A stretch of 64,000 nucleotides of DNA, taken from assembly GCA_964634325.1 (NCBI GenBank), contig CAZWJF010000013.1, forward strand, positions 1-64,000, read 5' to 3'. Shown here in pieces: positions 25,027-32,972 of the stretch. Both the position numbers and the translations under genes were made by a program. The notes beneath the pieces were generated by a model that was given only the letters and a program-made list of their open reading frames with translations, did no database searches and was not told the origin of the DNA. Position 1 is the first letter of the stretch; every line of letters begins with the position of its first letter. This DNA is from JAJXWB01 sp964634325. GTDB taxonomy: Bacteria > Pseudomonadota > Alphaproteobacteria > Rhizobiales > Beijerinckiaceae.

Positions 25027-26162
25027 TGTCCAAGCGCGACTTCTACGAAATCCTCGGCGTTTCCCGCACGGTCACGGAGGTCGAACTCAAATCGGCCTTC
25101 CGCAAGGCGGCGATGCAGTGCCATCCGGACCGCAATCCGGGCGACAAGGCGGCGGAGTCGCGCTTCAAGGAAGTCAACGAAGCCTATCAGATCCTGTCCG
25201 ACGGTCAGAAACGGGCCGCCTACGACCGCTTCGGCCACGCCGCGTTCGAACAGGGCGGCGGCGGTTTCGGCGGCGGGATGGGCGATGGGTTCGCCTCGTC
25301 CATGGCCGACATTTTCGACGACCTGTTCGGCGACGTCATGGGTCGTCGGGGCGGGCGGTCAGGCGGCCGCGAGCGCGGGTCGGACCTGCGTTACAACCTC
25401 GAGATCACGCTCGAGGAGGCCTTCGCCGGAAAGACCGCGCAACTCAAGGTGCCGACGTCGGTGACTTGCGAAGCCTGCGCCGGCTCCGGGGCCAAGGCGG
25501 GCTCCAAGCCGAAGACCTGTCCCACCTGCGGCGGCCATGGCCGGGTGCGGGCTCAGCAGGGCTTCTTCGCCATAGAGCGCACCTGCCCGTCCTGCCAGGG
25601 CCGCGGCGAACGCATCGACGATCCCTGCACGAGCTGTTCTGGCGCCGGGCGCGTCACCCGCGAGCGCAATCTCTCGGTCAACATTCCCGCCGGGGTCGAG
25701 GACGGCACGCGCATCCGCCTCGCGGGCGAGGGCGAGGCCGGCGTGCGCGGCGGGCCGTCCGGCGACCTCTACATTTTCCTGTCGATCAAGCCGCACGCCA
25801 TGTTCCACCGCGACGGCGCGGACCTCTATTGCCGTGTGCCGATCTCCATGGTGCAGGCGACCCTCGGCGGCGAGTTTTCGATCGGCACGCTCGACGGCTC
25901 CGAGACCAAGGTGAAGGTGCCCGAAGGCACCCAGACCGGCCGCCAGTTCAAGGTCCGGGCCAAGGGCATGCCTGTTCTGCGTTCGCGCGATTTTGGCGAT
26001 CTCTACGTGCAGGCCGTCGTCGAGACGCCCCAGAACCTGACCCGCCGCCAGCGCGAGCTGTTGCAGGAATTCGAGCGCGAATCCTCGCATACCACTCACC
26101 CGGAATCGTCCGGATTCTTTGCCAAAATGAAAGAATTCCTCGACAATATCGGGGGCCAGTAG
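25026..26162 (+). CDS. dnaJ: Molecular chaperone DnaJ (Hsp40)
   Basis: This 378-residue type I Hsp40 stimulates the DnaK ATPase and delivers clients. It has a J domain (residues 1–70) with the HPD triad at H33-P34-D35, a G/F-rich linker (GGGGFGGGMGDGF), and four zinc-finger repeats (CEACAGSG, CPTCGGHG, CPSCQGRG, CTSCSGAG; about residues 148–215). The C-terminal substrate-binding beta domains follow. It overlaps the stop of the preceding exported-protein gene by one base. The canonical dnaK–dnaJ adjacency is interrupted by that gene. Confidence 0.97.
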   Translation: MSKRDFYEILGVSRTVTEVELKSAFRKAAMQCHPDRNPGDKAAESRFKEVNEAYQILSDGQKRAAYDRFGHAAFEQGGGGFGGGMGDGFASSMADIFDDLFGDVMGRRGGRSGGRERGSDLRYNLEITLEEAFAGKTAQLKVPTSVTCEACAGSGAKAGSKPKTCPTCGGHGRVRAQQGFFAIERTCPSCQGRGERIDDPCTSCSGAGRVTRERNLSVNIPAGVEDGTRIRLAGEGEAGVRGGPSGDLYIFLSIKPHAMFHRDGADLYCRVPISMVQATLGGEFSIGTLDGSETKVKVPEGTQTGRQFKVRAKGMPVLRSRDFGDLYVQAVVETPQNLTRRQRELLQEFERESSHTTHPESSGFFAKMKEFLDNIGGQ

Positions 26163-26274
26163 GGGGCTGGTCCGTCGGGGCGCTCCGGCGTCGGCTCCCC
26201 GGCTTTACGACGGTTTCTTGACGTCAGCGCTGCGTTGGGCGAATTTCGCTGGCGCATTCGTCGGCTGGGAGCAG

Positions 26275-27069
26275 GTGGAAGTCTTGAGCGCCAAACATTT
26301 GCGCACGCGGACGAACCGCATCGCGCCGACCCGCTCGAAATTCGAAGAACGCCTCGCCGACGAAGCGCGTTTCTTTCTCAATTGGTTCGACTCGCCGCGC
26401 ACCATGGGCGCCGTATCTCCGTCCGGCCGCTTCTTGGCGCGCGCCATGGCGCGCTGCGTCGATCCCGCCGCCGAAGGGCTGATCGTCGAGCTGGGACCGG
26501 GGACCGGTCCGGTCACGGAGGCTTTGATCGAACGAGGCGTTCCTGCCGAAAAGCTGGTGCTGGTCGAATACGACGCCTCGTTTTGCAAGCTGCTCGAAAG
26601 GCGCTTCCCGGGCGCGCGCGTCATCCGCGGCGACGCCTATCGGCTTTCCGACACGCTCGGCGATCTCACCGGCGGACGCATCGCCACGGTCGTATCGAGC
26701 CTGCCTCTGCTGACGCGGCCCGAGCGGGAGCGTCTCGCTTTGCTCGACGACGCCTTCGGTCTGATGGGCCCCGACGGCGCGTTTGTTCAGTTCACCTACG
26801 GACTGGCGTCTCCGATGCCGCTGCGCCTGTCGCTGCGCGCGACGCACAATTACCGCGGCGAAGTGTCCAATCCCGTCTGGCTGAATCTCCCGCCGGCCCG
26901 GGTCTGGCGGTATACGCGCCTCGATGCGCGCGCGACGCAGGTGGTCGCTCATCTGCGCCGCCACAACGAGCTCGCGCCCGCCTTTCGGGCTTTTCGGCAA
27001 AAGCAGGTCGAGCCGGCGCTGGCCTTCCTGAAGAAATTCGCCGACGGTCCGCGCGACGGGCGGCGCTGA
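26275..27069 (+). CDS. pmtA: Phospholipid N-methyltransferase (PmtA, Rhodobacter/Rhizobium type)
   Basis: This SAM-dependent methyltransferase of about 264 residues is related to the soluble PmtA of rhizobia, which converts phosphatidylethanolamine to phosphatidylcholine. Features are the amphipathic N-terminal helix (ADEARFFLNWFDSPRTMGAV) followed by SPSGRFLARAM, the SAM motif I LIVELGPGTGPVTEALIERG, VLVEYDASFC (motif II) and VVSSLPLL (motif IV-like). In rhizobia pmtA also lies beside dnaJ. The start is uncertain: no ATG exists near the 5' end, so GTG 26275 was chosen. TTG 26284 or TTG 26218 are alternatives, and the family N-terminus favours a start in 26275–26284. Confidence 0.82.
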   Translation: MEVLSAKHLRTRTNRIAPTRSKFEERLADEARFFLNWFDSPRTMGAVSPSGRFLARAMARCVDPAAEGLIVELGPGTGPVTEALIERGVPAEKLVLVEYDASFCKLLERRFPGARVIRGDAYRLSDTLGDLTGGRIATVVSSLPLLTRPERERLALLDDAFGLMGPDGAFVQFTYGLASPMPLRLSLRATHNYRGEVSNPVWLNLPPARVWRYTRLDARATQVVAHLRRHNELAPAFRAFRQKQVEPALAFLKKFADGPRDGRR

Positions 27070-27073
27070 GCGC

Positions 27074-27523
27074 TCACTCCTCGATCTTCTCCGCTTTCGC
27101 CTCCGCGACGCCTGCCGCGTGCAGGCGTTCGAGCGTCGCGACGAGCCCGGTCGTGTCGGGATAGATGCCGAGATAAGTCATCCTGCCCCAGGCCAGCCGC
27201 ACGACGTGAACGCCGGGCGTATGCGTCCTGACCCCGCCGGCGGAATTCGACTCCAGCCAGTCAATTGAAACCAGCGTATTCCAGGGCGACCCCGCGATGC
27301 GGATCGCGCGCAGCTCGAACGAGATGTCGGGCAGCAACCGATAGAGGCGCTCGTACCAGGCCTGCGTCGCCGCCAACGTCGTCCGCCTTCCTCCCAGCGC
27401 ATGGTCTCCGAGAAAAAAATGCTCGAAGCGCGGGGCGAATCCGTCCAGCACCGGTTGGGCGTCGCCCGCGCTGATTGCGGCGAACAGGGCTTCCACTTTT
27501 CGCTGGACGATCGCGTGGTACAT
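27074..27523 (-). CDS. SnoaL-like polyketide cyclase / NTF2-fold protein
   Basis: This 149-residue protein has the ester-cyclase-like SnoaL pattern: VEALFAAISAGDAQPVLDGFAPRFEHFF, a central WYERLYRLLPDISFELR, IDWLESNSAGG and a final LGIYPDTTGLVATLERL. No catalytic role is certain. ATG 27523 has GGAG 7 bp upstream, and an earlier in-frame codon at 27541 falls inside the palindromic operator. It diverges from an HxlR-family regulator across two tandem dyads and is most likely repressed by it. Confidence 0.82.
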   Translation of the reverse strand: MYHAIVQRKVEALFAAISAGDAQPVLDGFAPRFEHFFLGDHALGGRRTTLAATQAWYERLYRLLPDISFELRAIRIAGSPWNTLVSIDWLESNSAGGVRTHTPGVHVVRLAWGRMTYLGIYPDTTGLVATLERLHAAGVAEAKAEKIEE

Positions 27524-27533
27524 GGCTTTTCTC

Positions 27534-27552
27534 CAGTTCAATTATTGAACTG
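27534..27552. promoter_or_regulatory. 19-bp perfect palindrome, HxlR-type operator 1
   Basis: CAGTTCAATTATTGAACTG is perfectly symmetric around T27543. It lies 10 bp upstream of the SnoaL-like start codon (minus) and 48 bp upstream of the HxlR gene (plus). The same half-site is repeated at 27564–27586. Confidence 0.75.
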
Positions 27553-27563
27553 AAGAGTACCAA

Positions 27564-27586
27564 GTCAGTTCAATGATGCAACTGAC
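27564..27586. promoter_or_regulatory. Second, imperfect copy of the HxlR-type operator
   Basis: GTCAGTT (27564–27570) and AACTGAC (27580–27586) are perfect arms around CAATGATGC. The left half CAGTTCAAT is identical to operator 1. The two centres are 32 bp apart (three helical turns), and this copy ends 13 bp before the HxlR start codon. Confidence 0.7.
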
Positions 27587-27599
27587 ACGGGAGGACGCA

Positions 27600-28106
27600 A
27601 TGGAGCGCACGAGCTTCGCCGATATGCCCTGCTCGCTTGCCCGCTCGCTCGAGGCGATCGGCGACTGGTGGTCGCCGCTCATCTTGCGCGATCTCTTTCT
27701 CGGCGTGCGGCGGTTCGGCGAGCTTGCAGACGATCTCGGCATCTCGCGCAATCTGCTGACTCGACGTCTCGTAGCGCTGGAGAAGGCGGGAATTGTCCAG
27801 CGTACGCGCTACCAGGCGCGGCCCCCGCGTTATGAGTACGCCCTGAGCGAGGCCGGCGTCGAACTCGTGCCGATACTCGTGGCGCTGACGGCGTGGGGCG
27901 ACCGATGGAAGCCCTCGCGCAAGGGCGCTCCACTCGAATTCATCCATCGGGACTGCGGCTGCAAGTTTCGCCCGCGCATCGTCTGCTCGGAATGTGCGGG
28001 CGAGATCGCCCACGAAAGCATCCGCGCGATCCCCGGTCCCGGAGCGAAGGCGTCGCGCGGGACGAAGGTGGTGGCGCGCAAGCTCGCGGAGGCCGCGGGT
28101 CTTTGA
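27600..28106 (+). CDS. HxlR-family transcriptional regulator
   Basis: This 168-residue winged-helix regulator has the HxlR core: CSLARSLEAIGDWWSPLILRD, FGELADDLGISRNLLTRRL, and the wing YEYALSEAGVELVPIL. A C-terminal extension carries HRDCGCKFRPRIVCSECAGE, with four closely spaced cysteines (two CxC/CxxC pairs). This looks like a small zinc-binding or redox-sensing element and is present in a subset of HxlR proteins. ATG 27600 follows GGGAGG by 5 bp. Two palindromes overlap its promoter, indicating autorepression and control of the divergent SnoaL-like gene. Confidence 0.88.
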   Translation: MERTSFADMPCSLARSLEAIGDWWSPLILRDLFLGVRRFGELADDLGISRNLLTRRLVALEKAGIVQRTRYQARPPRYEYALSEAGVELVPILVALTAWGDRWKPSRKGAPLEFIHRDCGCKFRPRIVCSECAGEIAHESIRAIPGPGAKASRGTKVVARKLAEAAGL

Positions 28107-28166
28107 GGTTGCCGCGAGGCCCCAGATTTGCGATTGCCCCTGAACATTGTTTTCGGGAGCCGCCGA

Positions 28167-28904
28167 ATGTCCGATCCCATTTCCCCGCGCGACCGCCTGA
28201 TCGTCGCGCTCGACGTGCCGGGCGCGGCGGAAGCGCAGGCCATGATCGCTCGACTGGGCGACAGCGTGTCCTTCTACAAGATCGGCATGGAGCTGATCTA
28301 CGGCGGCGCCGGGTTCGATATTGCGCGCGCGCTCGTCGCAGAGGGCAAGAAGGTCTTCATCGACCTCAAGTTGCACGACATCCCGAACACCGTCGAACGC
28401 GCCACCCGTCAGCTCGCCGGGCTCGGCGCGACCTTCGCCACGGTCCACGCCTACCCCCAGACCATGGCCGCAGCGAAGCGCGGCGCGGCGGGATCGTCGC
28501 TGAAACTGCTGGCGGTCACCGTCATGACCTCCTACGACGACGCCGATCTGCAAAACGCGGGCTACGCCTTCGGCGTGCGCGATCTGATCGCGCGGCGCGC
28601 CGTTCAGGCCCGGGACGCCGGGGTCGACGGACTGATCCTGTCGCCGGAGGAGGCCGAGGCCATGCGGGCGCTTCTGGGGCCGGATATGCTGTTGGTGACG
28701 CCCGGCGTCAGGCCCGCCGGGGCGGCGCTCGGCGACCAGAAGCGCGTGATGACGCCAACGCTGGCGCTCGCCGCCGGCGCCGACCATATCGTCGTCGGTC
28801 GTCCCGTGACGGAAGCCGCAGACCCCAAGGCGGCGGCGGATGCGATCGTGGCGGAGATCGAGGCGGGGCTGGTCCTGCGCGGCAGGCGGAATCTCGGCGC
28901 CTGA
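28167..28904 (+). CDS. pyrF: Orotidine 5'-phosphate decarboxylase
   Basis: This 245-residue TIM barrel performs the last step of UMP synthesis (OMP to UMP). The catalytic D-x-K-x-x-D is FIDLKLHD (D66, K68, D71). The phosphate-gripper region is TPGVRPAG followed by GADHIVVGRPV. ATG 28167 follows GGGAG by 8 bp and matches the usual N-terminus; the longer frame from 28128 is not needed. Length is typical. Confidence 0.96.
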   Translation: MSDPISPRDRLIVALDVPGAAEAQAMIARLGDSVSFYKIGMELIYGGAGFDIARALVAEGKKVFIDLKLHDIPNTVERATRQLAGLGATFATVHAYPQTMAAAKRGAAGSSLKLLAVTVMTSYDDADLQNAGYAFGVRDLIARRAVQARDAGVDGLILSPEEAEAMRALLGPDMLLVTPGVRPAGAALGDQKRVMTPTLALAAGADHIVVGRPVTEAADPKAAADAIVAEIEAGLVLRGRRNLGA

Positions 28905-28921
28905 GCCCCTGAAACGCAAAA

Positions 28922-28946
28922 CGCCGGGCGTACATCCGGCCCGGCG
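28922..28946. repeat. 8-bp perfect hairpin after pyrF
   Basis: CGCCGGGC (28922–28929) and GCCCGGCG (28939–28946) pair perfectly. There is no T-tract on the plus strand, so it may only stabilise the pyrF mRNA end. On the minus strand TTTTGCG follows. Confidence 0.4.
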
Positions 28947-29028
28947 CGCAATTCGCTCTGACTGATACGCTTGAGCGAACAAAAGCACTGTAGAGTGCGA
29001 ACATGACCAAAAGATGAAAGGGTCCGCG

Positions 29029-29334
29029 ATGGCGAAGGGATATTGGATCGGCCATGTCGATGTCAGCGACCCCGAGGGCTACAAAGCCTATGTTCAGGCC
29101 AACGCGGCGGCTTTCGGCAAATACGGCGCGCGCTTTCTGGTTCGCGGCGGGCAGGCCGAACATGTCGAAGGCGGCGCGCGGGCGCGCCATGTGGTGCTGG
29201 AATTCGATTCCTATGAACAGGCGCTCGCCTGCTATCGCTCGCCCGAATATCAGGCCGCGATGAAGCTGCGCCTCCCGGTTTCGATCGGCGATATCGTCGT
29301 GGTCGAGGGATACGATGGGCCGCAGCCGGGCTGA
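29029..29334 (+). CDS. DUF1330 domain-containing protein
   Basis: This 101-residue, dimeric alpha-beta-barrel-type protein starts MAKGYWIGHVDVSDPEGYKAY. It has the DUF1330 features GGQAEHVEG, HVVLEFDSYEQALACYRSPEY and a terminal V-V-E-G. Function is unknown; the fold resembles small monooxygenase-like proteins. AAAGGG lies about 7 bp before ATG 29029. The next gene overlaps its last 20 bases. Confidence 0.88.
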   Translation: MAKGYWIGHVDVSDPEGYKAYVQANAAAFGKYGARFLVRGGQAEHVEGGARARHVVLEFDSYEQALACYRSPEYQAAMKLRLPVSIGDIVVVEGYDGPQPG

Positions 29335-29710
29335 GTTTTGCGCGCTCTGGCTCGTCCTTGGGCTGGTCCTCGCACCGTTTGCGGCCGCTGCCGAGCCGCG
29401 GTCCATCGGCGACTGCGAGAGCGTCAAGCAGGCCGACGCCTACAATCGCTGCCTGGCGACGTTCGGGCCGGCGGCCCACACGGGCGGTCGAAACGTGACC
29501 CCGCCGCAGGCCGCCGACTTCGGCCCCGCGTCCAGCGGCGAAAAACCCGCGCCCGCCGCGCGACAGCGGCGCGGCCGCGCCGTTCCATCCTGGCTTGCCG
29601 CCCGACAGGCGGAAGGCCGTCGTCGCATGGAGGCGCGGCGGAGAACGGGCGTCGCCGTTGAGCGCAAGGGCGGCCGCGTGCGCGCCGTCATCGATGTCGG
29701 AAAGAAATGA
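29315..29710 (+). CDS. Exported basic protein, unknown function
   Basis: This 131-residue protein has a signal peptide (residues about 8–26, CALWLVLGLVLAPFAAAAE). A short segment with two cysteines follows (GDCESVKQADAYNRCLATFG, residues about 33–46), then a low-complexity proline/alanine linker, and a very basic tail rich in Arg (RQRRGRAVPSWLAARQAEGRRRMEARRR). A GAGGG RBS lies within the DUF1330 gene and the two overlap by 20 bp. The basic tail could bind nucleic acid, LPS or peptidoglycan (inference only). Confidence 0.7.
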   Translation: MGRSRAEFCALWLVLGLVLAPFAAAAEPRSIGDCESVKQADAYNRCLATFGPAAHTGGRNVTPPQAADFGPASSGEKPAPAARQRRGRAVPSWLAARQAEGRRRMEARRRTGVAVERKGGRVRAVIDVGKK

Positions 29711-29728
29711 CTTTCGCTCGCCGCCCGC

Positions 29729-30061
29729 TCAGGGGCATTGCTCCTGCGCGATCATCGCGCGGAAATCCGCAATCGAACCCGCCATCTGGCTGATCGCCCC
29801 ATCGCGCGCTTCGTTGACTGCGCACCGCGCGAACACCGTGCTGGCTTTCTGCATGACGTCGATCTGCCGACGCCACGCCGAGCAGCGATTCTGCGGAGCG
29901 CTGTTGCGCTGAAGGTCGATCATCGCCGCGGCGAAGGACTTGTCGACCGACGCCAGATCGCGAGAACACTGGCTGGGCTCCACCATCGGCTTGGCGACGG
30001 TGGCGCCGACCGCTGGGCCGGCGCCGACCAGAAGAGACGCTAGGATCAACATACGCACCAT
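29729..30061 (-). CDS. Small exported protein, unknown function
   Basis: This 110-residue protein has an N-terminal signal peptide (MLILASLLVGAGPAVGATV) and four cysteines in the mature part (SQCSRD, NRCSAW, ARCAVN, EQCP). The spacing is suggestive of two disulfides in a small helical periplasmic protein. ATG 30061 was chosen; ATG 30052 is also possible. No domain recognised. It converges on the basic-protein gene with an 18-bp gap. Confidence 0.68.
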   Translation of the reverse strand: MVRMLILASLLVGAGPAVGATVAKPMVEPSQCSRDLASVDKSFAAAMIDLQRNSAPQNRCSAWRRQIDVMQKASTVFARCAVNEARDGAISQMAGSIADFRAMIAQEQCP

Positions 30062-30167
30062 GAAGAGCCCCCCAAAGCTCTCGACGGCGACTTATTCCAC
30101 CACCTCCACGACTATGATGTGACAGAACGCACATCGCAATCTGACGATTTCGCCAGATGGGGCCGCG

Positions 30168-31784
<1,617 letters not shown>

Positions 31785-31885
31785 GGGAAAGGCCCCGGTC
31801 GCGTGGATTTGCGGGTTTTCTAGGCCCGCGCGGCGTCCAAGGGAAGGGGGCGGGATCGCGACCTTCGGCGATAGCGGGCCGCCGG

Positions 31886-32851
31886 TCAGGGGCGCAGCAC
31901 GATCCGCCCGATCGCCCGCCGCTCGGCGATGTCGCGCAGCGCCTGCGCGGCCTGTTCGAGCGGGTAGGCCTTGCTCACATATGGTCGGACAAACTGCGTC
32001 AGCGCCTCCATCTGCGGCGTCTCGGCGGCGCGCACCTCCGGAAAGCGCCGCGCATATTCGCCCGCCCGGACGCCGATCACCGTCGCGCATTTCATGAGGA
32101 CGCGGTTGGCCGGATAAGCGGGGATATCGCCGGCGAAGCCGATCAGCAGGATGCGGCCGCCGAACGCCAGAACACGCAACGCGATCTCGGCCGGCAGGCC
32201 GACGGGATCGTAGAGACAATCGACGCCGCGTCCGCCGGCGATCTCCTTGACCGCCTCGTCGATCCGAAGCTCGGACGAATTGATGGCGTGCGCCGCGCCG
32301 GCCCTCAGCGCCGCCGCACACTTCTCCGCAGTCGAGCAGACGGCGATCGGTTCTGCGCCGAGATGGCGGGCGAGCGCGACCGCAGCCATGCCGACTCCGC
32401 CCGCCGCGCCGGTGATCAGCACGCGCTCGCCCCTTTGCAGACGGCCCTGCGTGACGAGCGCATGGAAGGACGTGACGAGTCCGACTGAATAGGTGGCCGC
32501 CTCGTCGTAGGAATAATGCTCGGGGGCCGGCGTGAGCTCATGCGGCGCTGCGACGCCCTGCTCGGCGAAGCCGCCGGTCTTGCGCCGAAAGACGACGCGG
32601 TCGCCGACTTTGACGGTCGCGCCCTCGGCGACCTCGATGACCTCGCCGGCGGATTCGAAACCGGGAACGAACGGAAGCTCGGGCTTGAACTGATACTTGC
32701 CGGCGACCATCAGCAGGTCGGGAAAATTCACGCCGCACGAATGAATGCGCACCCGCGCCTCGCCGGTTCTCAGCGCGGGCGCGTCAAGCTCCTCGAGGCG
32801 CAGGACTTCGGGGGGCCCGAGTTCCGGGCAGACGATGGCGCGGTATTTCAT
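31886..32851 (-). CDS. Zinc-binding dehydrogenase family / NADPH:quinone oxidoreductase
   Basis: This 321-residue MDR-superfamily protein has a GroES-like N-terminal domain (VRIHSCGVNFPDLLMVAGKYQF, then LPFVPGFESAGEVIEV) and a Rossmann domain with the NADPH motif ITGAAGGVGMAAVALARHLGA. The catalytic and structural zinc cysteines of alcohol dehydrogenases are missing, which places it with quinone reductases. It reduces quinones or enones with NADPH. It lies 101 bp upstream of the fumarase gene on the same strand. Confidence 0.9.
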   Translation of the reverse strand: MKYRAIVCPELGPPEVLRLEELDAPALRTGEARVRIHSCGVNFPDLLMVAGKYQFKPELPFVPGFESAGEVIEVAEGATVKVGDRVVFRRKTGGFAEQGVAAPHELTPAPEHYSYDEAATYSVGLVTSFHALVTQGRLQRGERVLITGAAGGVGMAAVALARHLGAEPIAVCSTAEKCAAALRAGAAHAINSSELRIDEAVKEIAGGRGVDCLYDPVGLPAEIALRVLAFGGRILLIGFAGDIPAYPANRVLMKCATVIGVRAGEYARRFPEVRAAETPQMEALTQFVRPYVSKAYPLEQAAQALRDIAERRAIGRIVLRP

Positions 32852-32875
32852 GCGAACAAGATAAACCCTCTGGCC

Positions 32876-32951
32876 GTCATCGCGAGGAGCATTTTCCGAA
32901 GCCGACGACAGCCGACTTCCCCGCGCCGACTTCTGTCGGGCTCACAATGAC
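32876..32951. repeat. Palindromic intergenic repeat, degenerate copy
   Basis: The left end GTCATCGCGAGGAGC (32876–32890) and the right end CTCACAATGAC (32941–32951) form an imperfect inverted repeat. Internal GCCGACTTC direct repeats lie between them. The ends match the GTCATTGCGAG-type palindromic repeats scattered between genes in many Rhizobiales. It lies between the quinone reductase start and the feruloyl-CoA synthase end. Confidence 0.55.
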
Positions 32952-32972
32952 TGCGATCATCTGCGATCGAGC

